From: a virus
Reading direction: 5' to 3' (one strand)
IMG/VR virus record: IMGVR_UViG_3300027752_000020
Coordinates: 1 to 55,601 of that record
DNA: 55,601 nucleotides
Shown here: one piece after another, positions 47,440 to 55,601 of the stretch
Numbering within the stretch: position 1 is the stretch's first letter
Layout of the letters: each line of letters opens with the position of its first letter
Program-made: the position numbers and the translations under genes
Notes under the pieces: generated by a model
Database searches by the model: none
The model's input: the letters and a program-made list of their open reading frames with translations, nothing else
Told to the model about the DNA's origin: nothing

Positions 47440-50400
47440 CTATGCAGACTTAACCGTCGCACTAAATGTAAAATTTGTTCTAGTTCGTTGTCTTTGTTCA
47501 AATTGTGGTATAAAGAAGTTGGGCATATCAGATTCTAAATCACTAATCCTCAACCCTTCAGATACACATTCTTCCAAAAGTATGTTTCCATGACCATCTT
47601 CAAATAATATATCATCATCATCTGTTTCATCTTTTAGATATTTTGATATTCTATATGTGTCTTGTCCTGTTATTATATTTAGACTTCTTAAAGTAGTCCC
47701 TAATGGGGCAAACGAATAAACTCCGTTTTCTTGTCCCGTTTCTAATAGGAATAAATCCCCATCTTCACTTGTTAAAATGTCACCATCTTCCATAACCAGT
47801 CTTTGACCAGTAGGTTCCATAGACCTTTCAGTAGTGAAATAATATTCTTCAAATGTTTCTGTTGCATCTTCTAGTTCAATAAAGTCACCATCTTCGTAAA
47901 TCATTTCTCCACCAAAATCTTGAACTGAAATTCTATCAGCTTTAGGTTCTAGTCTCATACGATTAACTTCGGGTTCTAGAAGGATGTTACCACCATCTTC
48001 TAATACCAATTTCTCTTCTTCAGGTGTCCACATTTGAATCACTCTACCTACATCTGCGGGTCTAGCTCTTGTCCCAAATATAGTTTCTTCTCTGTCCTGA
48101 TTTTCAAAACCATTATTAGAATCTATGTTTAGTGTAGTGGTGTTACCATCGTGGGTAAAGAATGAGGGTGCAGATGCAGTTGCAACTGATTTAATTTGTA
48201 AGATATTGACATGTCTTTGTCTGATTGCAGGGTCATTCCATTCGGTTCCCTTACCTCTCTGAATACCACCTGTGACTGCGTATGAACTTAGTGAACCCCC
48301 ACCAATAGCATCGACACCATAAGTAGGTGTTCCTGCATCTCCCAAGTATACATAAGGGCCGAACTCGTTAATAACTCGGATTATCTTATTGTATTCTAAT
48401 GATGCACCAATCGATGCAGCTGTTGCGGCATCCGAATTAATGATGATAGTGGGCAAGAATTGTGTAGTCATACTAGTATCAAAGTTGTTCGATACCTGAA
48501 CCTCACCAAAGAAGATGTGTCCTGCAGGGTGAAGTAAGTCTTTTACTGCACTTCTCCACTTGTTAATAGATTCACCAATTCTAATTACATAAGAATGTGT
48601 TTGATATATTCTATTATCATGTAGTTTCTGTTCGGCAGAATCCAAGGCACCAAAGTCACCTGTTTCTCCCTTACCAGTTTGAGCTTCACCAGCAAGTAAT
48701 CCTGTACCATTGAATGCTTTATATTCTACTACCTTTAATGAACCACCAGTAAATGTTACTGTCTCTTCTTGTAAGAAGTCTCCAGTTGCACCTTGTAGTT
48801 TAAGAATGTTTCTTGTTGAATCAAGATAGTAAACTTGTGCAGTTACACCCGAAGTCGAACCAGTGATGGTGTTGCCTGGATTTAACGAGGGGTCACCACT
48901 ATATGTTATGTTCTTAAATAGAAGTGGTGAGATAGATGTAGATTTTAATTTTGCATTCTTTGTGAATCCTGAACCAACATCTTGAATGTTTAATGAACCG
49001 ATACCACCAATAGTAGATGATGATGCAATTAGTGATGCACCACTACCATTAGAGATGTCTACACCTGTAGTAGTCGAGGTTGTTTCAGTTGATGAACCTG
49101 TCACTATCTCCCCAACGACAAAAATACCTGTATCGGTTGTTTCTCTCATACAGACAAGTCGTTTCTTATCTTTCTCTACAAGAACCACTTTTGCAGTTGC
49201 ACTCGAAGTTGTACCTGTTATAGTTTCCCCACCGACAAATCCAGTTGTGTCTGTTACATAGATGTAACCGCCTGGAGCACATTGTGGAAGTGTTAAATAA
49301 CCACCACCATTATTGATGAGTTCAACATTTCTTATTGCAGAGTTACCAACTCCTGCACTAGGGTTGGTTGCAGTTTCTTGTAGTATTGGAAATCCATCTT
49401 CCGTTAATAAATTATCAGCTTCTTCTGTATAGACTTCTACTATCTGTCCTACAGTTAAACCCGAATTAAATGTAATCGTATTTGTTGTTACTGTAAAGTC
49501 GTCTTCAGTTTGTTCTATACCATCAACAAAGACTCTTCTCCATTGTTTTGTGAACTCTAGTGTTTGACTGTAGTCATCGGTACCAGTAAATGCAGTTTGA
49601 CCTGCAGCTGCAGTGAAGTAGAAATGTCCATCTGCACTTCCCGACTCTAGTAAGTACTTATACCCAATTGCAGAGATAATACCCATTGCATTACCACCAT
49701 GAGTATCTCTATTATCGAATATGACCAAGTCACCACCGACATATCCTGTACCTTCGGTTTCGATATAAATTTTATCTATATTACCTGTGGTAAGACCATC
49801 AACAACAGAAACAACATCGTATACTGTTCCCGACTCGGAATCTCCAGTAAAGTCAATTCTATCGTTAAGTGTATATAATGCACCTTTAGAATTTGTCGAA
49901 CTAGTCGAATCAATTCCTGAAATAACACCAACAATAGTTGCAGTGAATACATCAAGTATATTACTTCTACTTCTGACTGTTACCGTCATTCCTTGAGTAA
50001 ATGTACCACTATGTCTTTCTGATATCTGTAGTAAGTACTCGTCTGTTGTCTTACCTGCATATACATTTTCAATAACACACTCTGCTAATATTTCACTACC
50101 ATTGTATGCAGTAATTTTATCAGTTGGACTTGGTGGTTGTGTACATGATATAACCATGTTTCGGTATTCTACATAAGAAGATTCCGATACATGTAGTGTA
50201 TGGTCGATAGGATAGTAAACTTCTGCATCCTGACCATAAAGAATTCTCATTAAGAACTGTAAGGAAGCTGTTGTTCCCTTTTTCTCGTATAGTTCTTTAA
50301 TATGTTTAATAATTAATCGTCTGTCTTGGGTATCGCCAGGATTAATCTGAGGCATGAAATCATTCTGATAATACTGTAAGAAATCATCTGAAGTCTTATC

Positions 50401-50910
50401 GATATCTGAATATGATAACAACCTATTATTGGCAAGAATAGTATTCTCTTTGTAGGCACCAATAACACCTGTCTGTCCACTACTTCTTCCTGTAATGGTC
50501 TCCCCTGCAATAAATCCTGACCCATGGATAGTCTCCACAAAGAAACTACTACCATTGATTACACGAATCTCTGCAACACTCTTTGACTTAGACCCTACAA
50601 CATACTCACCCTTTATAAAAGGATTGAATTGAATATTACCTGCAGAATCAACTTGGTTACCTTCTATACGAAGATATGAAGTGTCTTGGTCGGGGGAAGG
50701 GGAAACGGTTGCAGGTTCTAAAAGTAAAGAACCTGTACCGTCTTCATGTAAAATACCTTCTATCTCAGTTTGAGAAGAGAGAGTGATTATCTCACTCTCT
50801 AGAAACTCAAAGTATGCTTCTAAGAAGGCGATAAACTCAGGCGATTCTTGTTGAACGAAATCGGGTAAGAGGTCGTGCAGTCGATGACTGAGTTTATCTA
50901 CATTATACAT
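47440..50910 (-). CDS. Large baseplate wedge protein at the gp7 position (1156 aa)
   Basis: It lies between gp6 and gp8, where T4 carries gp7 (1032 aa), and is of similar size. N-terminus VDKLSHRLHDLLPDFVQQES and FIAFLEAYFEFLESE, then IKHIKELYEKKGTTASLQFL and RILYGQDAEVYYP, are conserved in marine T4-like phages. Several GE-x-I-x-G-x-T/S modules follow (GFIAGETITGRSSGQTG; GFVGGETITGTTSSATAK). The C-terminal 250 residues are acidic with repeated ED-G-x-I/L-LEP motifs. Likely function: central wedge scaffold of the baseplate. Sequence similarity to T4 gp7 itself is not evident, so the number is by position. Confidence 0.75.
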   Translation of the reverse strand: MYNVDKLSHRLHDLLPDFVQQESPEFIAFLEAYFEFLESEIITLSSQTEIEGILHEDGTGSLLLEPATVSPSPDQDTSYLRIEGNQVDSAGNIQFNPFIKGEYVVGSKSKSVAEIRVINGSSFFVETIHGSGFIAGETITGRSSGQTGVIGAYKENTILANNRLLSYSDIDKTSDDFLQYYQNDFMPQINPGDTQDRRLIIKHIKELYEKKGTTASLQFLMRILYGQDAEVYYPIDHTLHVSESSYVEYRNMVISCTQPPSPTDKITAYNGSEILAECVIENVYAGKTTDEYLLQISERHSGTFTQGMTVTVRSRSNILDVFTATIVGVISGIDSTSSTNSKGALYTLNDRIDFTGDSESGTVYDVVSVVDGLTTGNIDKIYIETEGTGYVGGDLVIFDNRDTHGGNAMGIISAIGYKYLLESGSADGHFYFTAAAGQTAFTGTDDYSQTLEFTKQWRRVFVDGIEQTEDDFTVTTNTITFNSGLTVGQIVEVYTEEADNLLTEDGFPILQETATNPSAGVGNSAIRNVELINNGGGYLTLPQCAPGGYIYVTDTTGFVGGETITGTTSSATAKVVLVEKDKKRLVCMRETTDTGIFVVGEIVTGSSTETTSTTTGVDISNGSGASLIASSSTIGGIGSLNIQDVGSGFTKNAKLKSTSISPLLFKNITYSGDPSLNPGNTITGSTSGVTAQVYYLDSTRNILKLQGATGDFLQEETVTFTGGSLKVVEYKAFNGTGLLAGEAQTGKGETGDFGALDSAEQKLHDNRIYQTHSYVIRIGESINKWRSAVKDLLHPAGHIFFGEVQVSNNFDTSMTTQFLPTIIINSDAATAASIGASLEYNKIIRVINEFGPYVYLGDAGTPTYGVDAIGGGSLSSYAVTGGIQRGKGTEWNDPAIRQRHVNILQIKSVATASAPSFFTHDGNTTTLNIDSNNGFENQDREETIFGTRARPADVGRVIQMWTPEEEKLVLEDGGNILLEPEVNRMRLEPKADRISVQDFGGEMIYEDGDFIELEDATETFEEYYFTTERSMEPTGQRLVMEDGDILTSEDGDLFLLETGQENGVYSFAPLGTTLRSLNIITGQDTYRISKYLKDETDDDDILFEDGHGNILLEECVSEGLRISDLESDMPNFFIPQFEQRQRTRTNFTFSATVKSA

Positions 50911-51377
50911 TAGCTAATTGTCGCACCATAGTTAGCAAGAACAAACCATTTTCCAACAGTTGAGTTCCAAACTAATAGAACTGCTTCACCACCATTATCA
51001 AATACGATACTGTTATGTGAAGTCAATGCATTAGTTACGTTAACCGTTGCAGTGTAAGATGCATGGTCTGAAGATGCATAAATTACCTTCAATTGACCAT
51101 TATCAGTACCATCTGCAAGTGTAAAAGTTAGAGACGATGCAAAGTTTGCTACGTCTAATACTGTTCCAAACGTAGTGTTCAAAGCTGCACTCGTTACTGT
51201 TAAGGTTGTAAAATCATCTACTGCAAGATGGGTTGGTATGTTTTCAAACATTTGTCCAACAGTCATCCTTTTATTGATGGGTGTTGCACTTGGGTTATCA
51301 ACAATGTGAAGCAATACATCACTTTCGATGTCTGCATCTGCTATTTGTGACAAAGCACTTATTTTTTTATCTGCCAT
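50910..51377 (-). CDS. Small virion structural protein, 155 aa
   Basis: MADKKISALSQIADADIESD and LLHIVDNPSATPINKRMTVG form the N-terminal segment typical of short marine phage structural proteins (K-I-S-x-L near the start). The remainder is one beta domain (LTFTLADGTDNGQLKVIYAS; VFDNGGEAVLLVWNSTVGKW) like the tip domain of several cyanophage fibre proteins. It overlaps the gp7-position gene by one base and follows gp6, so it is likely a baseplate component or a fibre tip. No T4 counterpart is recognised. Confidence 0.75.
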   Translation of the reverse strand: MADKKISALSQIADADIESDVLLHIVDNPSATPINKRMTVGQMFENIPTHLAVDDFTTLTVTSAALNTTFGTVLDVANFASSLTFTLADGTDNGQLKVIYASSDHASYTATVNVTNALTSHNSIVFDNGGEAVLLVWNSTVGKWFVLANYGATIS

Positions 51378-51457
51378 TTTTTTCTCCTAGAAAAATTATT
51401 AATTAAATCCGAGTTAACGGAAAACTATTCGGGGGACTCCCGACCACTTTATACATT

Positions 51458-53338
51458 CTAATAATTGTAACTAGATGTAGAATTATATCCCACACCTGCA
51501 CTTGAATCACCACTTGCGATGGTATCCAATTCACCTGATACTGAAATGTTGTTTGCATCTATATCGATTAGTTTCCCTCTCGTTGCAACAACATCGTTAC
51601 TATTCGGTATTACGGTGAAGTCAACCGTGTTATCAACATTAACTGTAGAGAGAATGTTAATAGCATTTACGGTTATTTTTCCACTAGTATAGTCTATGGT
51701 ACCTGCAGTTGAATCACTGTAGACCCTTGTAGAACCATCTAGATAATATCTTCTTAAATTACCACTTCCATTTTCATCGAAGTAGTATGTTGTAGTCGTA
51801 TCTCCGACTATTTTAAAACCTGTTGAACTCACAACACCACCCGATGCAGACGCGTGGCCATCATGGGGGTGATACATTCCATTTCCAAACTCTACACTAT
51901 ATCCTTTCTTCTTGAGTTCTCCTAGAATAACTGAGATATTCTTTCTCAATCTAATTCTAGTTACGTTAGATATAACTGCAACTTCTGAATCATCAATTGA
52001 TTTAGCAAGATTAGAATGTCTAAAGATACTATCGAAAGTATTCAAGTTTGTTGAGTCAAATTTAAGGATTGAATTTTTCACTATTGTCTCTAGTTCACCT
52101 TTAGATAGAGTTGTTGCTTTTTGGTCGTACTTAAATGTAGTACTGATGAGAATTTTAACAATCTCTGCATCCACAATAATCGGTCTAACCGTCAGCATGT
52201 TAAGGTTATTTAGAGATGTTACAACAGCTGCTTTTTCGGTAGCTGTTAGGTAATCTGCATTTGCAGGTTTAAGTGCAATAAACACTTTACCATATTCGGG
52301 TGGTACGTTGTCTTCCCCACCCCAAATTGCAAGTGCATCTGCACTTGGATAGAACTCTTGTAATTTTGCTTTGTAGTCATTCAGTGTAACTAATCTATTC
52401 TGAGATGAATATGATTTAGATGCTTTAAACTTGATGGACGAGATACTTTCTTTCTCTGAACCACCCGAGGCTTTCTCCTTAGTTGTTATTGTCGTATCAG
52501 AATAACCTGATATCAGACTTAACAGTGAAAATATATAGGCACCATTTGCATGTGTATCATTGACAAGAATGTATTGTATTGTTATAATATCCCCATCAAG
52601 AAGTTTTGAACCTAGAACACCATCCCCAAAATACACTTCTGTGAACTCATCTTCATTTTCTTGAGTAAAGTATACATTAGATGTGGATTTTACATTAGAT
52701 ACATTTGTAGACTTACTAAAGGTTGAGAGAACACCACCACTGTTTACTGAAACAGTCATAGTACCTCTGTCAACTCGTTCATTACCTAAAACAAATTTCT
52801 GATTTGCAATCTGCGAATCATACACAAAGTGTTCTGAAACAAAAATACCTTGGGCAATATTAATACCCGAATAGGTAAAGGAAGTTCCACTCTTAGTAGG
52901 AGTAACAGATGAAGTAGATGTGAACACAAAATTGGTTCCATCAAAGTTTGTTCGGAATCTTGACCCCTTTGCAAGAATCATTTCTGATGCTGGTGGAGTA
53001 GTACCATCAGCTTTAACTGCATTATTAATTGTTAGGTCTAATAGTGCTGAGGCAGCTGTTTCTGATGCAGGAGTAAACCCCAAATCTTTTGCACGGGACA
53101 CTACGTTCTTTCTCATTTGTGCTGAGTCTAAGAACAATTCTGACGCTGCAATGTTTGTGTTCACTGCACTAATATGAGCAGTATAACTCATAAGGTCAAT
53201 CAACATAGAAAGTGTGGAACCTTCAAAGTTGTAGTCTTTTAATTTATCCTGACCTTTAAGATAGTTCTTGAGATTATCTGCAATGTTATCGAAGTCTAAG
53301 TCGGTAACATTGATTGATGAACTTTTAATTTCTGCCAT
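51458..53338 (-). CDS. 6: Baseplate wedge protein gp6
   Basis: A 626-aa protein (T4 gp6 is 660 aa) with the gp6/J-like start: DFDNIADNLKNYLKGQDKLK, YNFEGSTLSMLIDLMSYTAH and NTNIAASELFLDSAQMRKNV. The central NDTHANGAYIFSLLS and ENVPPEYGKVFIALKP parts and a C-terminal LDTIASG end follow. gp6 dimers form the inner ring of the baseplate and are conserved across contractile tails. The ATG overlaps the gp25 stop by one base. Confidence 0.95.
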   Translation of the reverse strand: MAEIKSSSINVTDLDFDNIADNLKNYLKGQDKLKDYNFEGSTLSMLIDLMSYTAHISAVNTNIAASELFLDSAQMRKNVVSRAKDLGFTPASETAASALLDLTINNAVKADGTTPPASEMILAKGSRFRTNFDGTNFVFTSTSSVTPTKSGTSFTYSGINIAQGIFVSEHFVYDSQIANQKFVLGNERVDRGTMTVSVNSGGVLSTFSKSTNVSNVKSTSNVYFTQENEDEFTEVYFGDGVLGSKLLDGDIITIQYILVNDTHANGAYIFSLLSLISGYSDTTITTKEKASGGSEKESISSIKFKASKSYSSQNRLVTLNDYKAKLQEFYPSADALAIWGGEDNVPPEYGKVFIALKPANADYLTATEKAAVVTSLNNLNMLTVRPIIVDAEIVKILISTTFKYDQKATTLSKGELETIVKNSILKFDSTNLNTFDSIFRHSNLAKSIDDSEVAVISNVTRIRLRKNISVILGELKKKGYSVEFGNGMYHPHDGHASASGGVVSSTGFKIVGDTTTTYYFDENGSGNLRRYYLDGSTRVYSDSTAGTIDYTSGKITVNAINILSTVNVDNTVDFTVIPNSNDVVATRGKLIDIDANNISVSGELDTIASGDSSAGVGYNSTSSYNY

Positions 53339-53742
53339 TATCGTGTCCTAGTTATTTTTACTTTCACAGCGTTTGTCGTCTGTCCATGAATGATACTATA
53401 ATTTACATCTACATTTAAGTAGTTGTTTTTAGATTGTAATCGTACAAATACATTATCGACTCTTGGTTCAAATGTCTCTATACTGTCTTTAATAAAATCT
53501 GCAAGTCGTCTTACTTGTCTGTCTGTATTCAGTTCAAAGAGCATCTCTCTTACACCTGAACCAAGACCTGGCTTAAAAGGTCTTTCATTGAAATTAGTTT
53601 GCACTATATTTCTTACACTTCTTTTTACAGCTGCATCATCATACTTTAAACTCACATCTCCTGTAATTGGATGTGGTTTAAAGAACAAGTCGATATCTGC
53701 ATACTCTGTCTGTACAACTGTCTTTGATTTTGTGTATTCCAT
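53338..53742 (-). CDS. 25: Baseplate wedge protein gp25
   Basis: A 134-aa protein (T4 gp25 is 132 aa) of the GPW/gp25 family: VRNIVQTNFNERPFKPGLGS followed by GVREMLFE and the strand IETFEPRVDNVFVRLQ. It forms the wedge core with gp6 and starts sheath polymerisation. The late box is five bases before the ATG, so expression from this promoter would be leaderless. It begins the wedge operon gp25, gp6, 155-aa, gp7-position gene. Confidence 0.95.
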   Translation of the reverse strand: MEYTKSKTVVQTEYADIDLFFKPHPITGDVSLKYDDAAVKRSVRNIVQTNFNERPFKPGLGSGVREMLFELNTDRQVRRLADFIKDSIETFEPRVDNVFVRLQSKNNYLNVDVNYSIIHGQTTNAVKVKITRTR

Positions 53743-53747
53743 AGTTC

Positions 53748-53755
53748 TATTTATA
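53748..53755 (-). promoter_or_regulatory. T4-type late promoter of gp25, leaderless arrangement
   Basis: TATAAATA, GAACT, ATGG. The predicted start is the A of the gp25 start codon (53742). Confidence 0.85.
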
Positions 53756-53763
53756 CAACTTCG

Positions 53764-55601
53764 TTAGGGTGTTGGCACTTTGATTGCACATACTACTAAA
53801 CCTTTTTCCAATATGGTATCCATAATCACGTTAGTTCCGACCACTGTGTAGTTATCTACTTGTTTGACACCATTGATAAACACTTTTAAATCACCAGTCG
53901 TCCCTTCGATGGCAAATAGATTGGTCTCTTCAGTTCCATCTGAAGTTGATAGGTTTGAGTCCAACTCTGCATCTAGTTTACTTGGTACCCGAACCTTGGG
54001 TTTGTATGTAGACGATTCTATTATACCTTCAAGACTAGGTATTGTAATCATGATTGCAAACGGATTACCAATAAGTTTCAAGAAATCACAGAAAGTTAAT
54101 AGGATTAAATCTATCAATGCACCCAGTCCAATTGCTTGTATAAATTTCTTAATTAATTTGACCCATGCAAAGAGAAGTTTTTGTTGCCAGTTCTTTACGA
54201 AGTCATCTAGTTTTGCTTCAAACTTCTTCAGTCGGTCTTCTATAGAACTATTTGTAGAGATATTTTCTCCACCCATTATCTCCTCAATTGTCATTCCTAT
54301 AATTGGTATCTCGAATCCTAATATGAGGTCTTCTATCGCTCTTAGATATTTTCCTTTCTCTAAAAGTAATTGTTCTTCTAGTTCCCGTTTCTCTATATTT
54401 AATTTTTCAATTTCTTCGACATTACCATCAAGTTCTGCAACTGCCAACTCTCCCTCAATATCCTCAAGTCTTTCTTTAATTTTCATTGATGTAGTCATGA
54501 ACTTGTCTTTCAGAGTTTTTTTCAATTTCTCCAACAATGCAGGAACATCCATCTTCAGAAGTTCTAAAATTTCAGATAATGGTAAACTTGGTAATCCAAG
54601 TGCATCCCATATTTCCTGAAACATACCAATAAGTTTTTCAAAGGCCTTTATGTGTAGATTTAGTATCCACTCCTTTATCTCTTTCTTAATATACTTCCAT
54701 ATAAGTTTTGCCTTTTGGTCGTTATTAAGTTCTGATAACTCTCCGTCAAACCCTCTTTCGTTTTCAGGAACCAATAGGAGAAATTTGTCAACCCATGCAG
54801 TTCTAAAATCTCCAAGTTCAGTTATATCTTTCTCAAGTTGTGCCTTCTCTTTCTCTAATGTTTCAAGTTCTTCGGCCGTCCATGTATGTGCCAAGGATAA
54901 CTCTATATTTACTTCTGCAAGGCGTTTCTTCTTTGTAATTATCTGAGTTACAAAGTTCTTTCCTGCAATCATGTCCTCCAACTCTTTCTTATAGTTGGGG
55001 TCGGTTATTAATTTGATGATGTCAATCTCTAATCCTAAAATAGGAATAGTTAGACTCAGTGGAATGAGTTTTTGTATTATTTCAGAAACTTTAACTGGGA
55101 TGTAGATATGAAACTCTGCAAGTAAGTCCTCTAATGCATTTTCAAGTTCTTGTTGCCAGTTTCTCTTACCTTCAGTCTTTTTCCAAAATGGACTTAAGAG
55201 TTCTTCCAAACCTTCAAAATATGTTTCAATCTGTTTTTGGATGTCTCGAATTTGTTCAAGCAACTCACCACCCAAGACATTCTCAACATAGGCTTCTGCA
55301 ATTTCTATCTCTTCTATAATTGCAGTTCGTTCTTCTTGGGTTAATTCGGGGTTCTTTAACTTTTCTACTAAGACAACTATCTCGTCTTCTTTTTCTTTCT
55401 TCATCAGAGCAAGTTTGGCTTCCAGTTTATCAGGAAGTTGTGCAATTTCTTGTAAAGGTTTTAAGAGGTCTTCTAATTTTGGTATTGTAAATATGTCATC
55501 GGTTGGACATGGTAGAGCAGTAGGTAGTTCTATTGTGAGTGCCTTTGCTGTCTCGGCCACTACCATTCCTGCCGTAACTTTTACTGTCTCTTCTTCAGGC
55601 A
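53764..55601 (-). CDS. Coiled-coil virion protein, partial at the right edge
   Basis: The frame is open to the edge of the window: an ATG at 55566 gives 600 aa, but 11 more codons in frame (PEEETVKVTAG) lie upstream without a stop, so the true start may be outside. The protein is largely helical with long charged coiled coils (residues 30-120, 200-260, 360-420), hydrophobic stretches such as LIPLSLTIPILGLEIDIIKL and IGLGALIDLILLTFCDFLKL, and a C-terminal beta domain (LKVFINGVKQVDNYTVVGTN). It stands directly before gp25. A baseplate hub-associated protein or a tape-measure-like protein is possible by architecture; no family is recognised with certainty. Confidence 0.65.
   Translation of the reverse strand, partial: PEEETVKVTAGMVVAETAKALTIELPTALPCPTDDIFTIPKLEDLLKPLQEIAQLPDKLEAKLALMKKEKEDEIVVLVEKLKNPELTQEERTAIIEEIEIAEAYVENVLGGELLEQIRDIQKQIETYFEGLEELLSPFWKKTEGKRNWQQELENALEDLLAEFHIYIPVKVSEIIQKLIPLSLTIPILGLEIDIIKLITDPNYKKELEDMIAGKNFVTQIITKKKRLAEVNIELSLAHTWTAEELETLEKEKAQLEKDITELGDFRTAWVDKFLLLVPENERGFDGELSELNNDQKAKLIWKYIKKEIKEWILNLHIKAFEKLIGMFQEIWDALGLPSLPLSEILELLKMDVPALLEKLKKTLKDKFMTTSMKIKERLEDIEGELAVAELDGNVEEIEKLNIEKRELEEQLLLEKGKYLRAIEDLILGFEIPIIGMTIEEIMGGENISTNSSIEDRLKKFEAKLDDFVKNWQQKLLFAWVKLIKKFIQAIGLGALIDLILLTFCDFLKLIGNPFAIMITIPSLEGIIESSTYKPKVRVPSKLDAELDSNLSTSDGTEETNLFAIEGTTGDLKVFINGVKQVDNYTVVGTNVIMDTILEKGLVVCAIKVPTP

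Noticed and set aside
1-55601. tRNA genes, integrase, insertion sequences, homing endonucleases
   Set aside because: I looked for cloverleaf-like GTTCGA arms, HNH/GIY-YIG motifs and transposase signatures by eye and found none that could be supported.

Overview
The window is one arm of the late (virion) region of a T4-supergroup myovirus, probably marine (T4-like cyanophages or related phages of SAR11-type hosts). The basis is a near-complete set of T4-type head, neck and tail genes in the marine T4-like order, an AT-rich genome, several phage-type 2OG-Fe(II) oxygenases, a DUF4815-like giant structural protein and the UvsY/UvsW recombination pair next to the head genes. No photosynthesis gene, tRNA, integrase or CRISPR array was seen, so the host cannot be fixed from this window.

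Nearly everything is on the minus strand and is read from high to low coordinates. 55601-45958: baseplate wedge block (coiled-coil structural protein cut by the window edge, gp25, gp6, small structural protein, gp7-position protein, gp8). 45919-23531: distal tail and fibre block (2218-residue DUF4815-like protein, 1211-residue fibre with an S74 self-cleaving chaperone, a run of small and medium fibre/collar proteins that share N- and C-terminal modules, and a 682-residue Pro/Tyr/Gln repeat protein). 23468-18893: accessory block (glycosyltransferase with a ParB-like N-terminal part, unknowns, two 2OG-Fe(II) oxygenases, a small membrane/coiled-coil protein). 18838-6060: neck, packaging, tail and head block in T4 order (gp13, 14, 15, 16, 17, 18, 19, 20, a gp67-like small ORF, a gp68-position ORF, gp21, gp22, gp23). 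5974-5474: the only plus-strand gene, a stand-alone Pnkp-type 3'-phosphatase with its own sigma70-like promoter and a bidirectional terminator (moron-like). 5422-1: small unknowns, a tail-tube-fold protein (gp3 candidate), UvsY, a 2OG oxygenase, UvsW, a second 2OG oxygenase, and a string of very small membrane or secreted proteins that runs off the left edge.

Transcription is driven by T4-type late promoters (TATAAATA on the minus strand); I located thirteen, plus a few variant sites. In five cases the box is followed by exactly five bases and then ATGG, which places the expected late start on the A of the start codon (leaderless mRNAs for gp25, gp20, two fibre-region genes and one small gene). 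At two others the expected transcript starts exactly with a perfect hairpin.

The best candidate for something undescribed is the repeat protein at 23531-25579. It is rich in Pro, Tyr, Thr and Ser, lacks Cys, and is followed by a glycosyltransferase and two 2OG-Fe(II) oxygenases. That arrangement suggests a virion adhesin that may be hydroxylated and/or glycosylated by enzymes encoded downstream. This is an inference from domain content and adjacency only.
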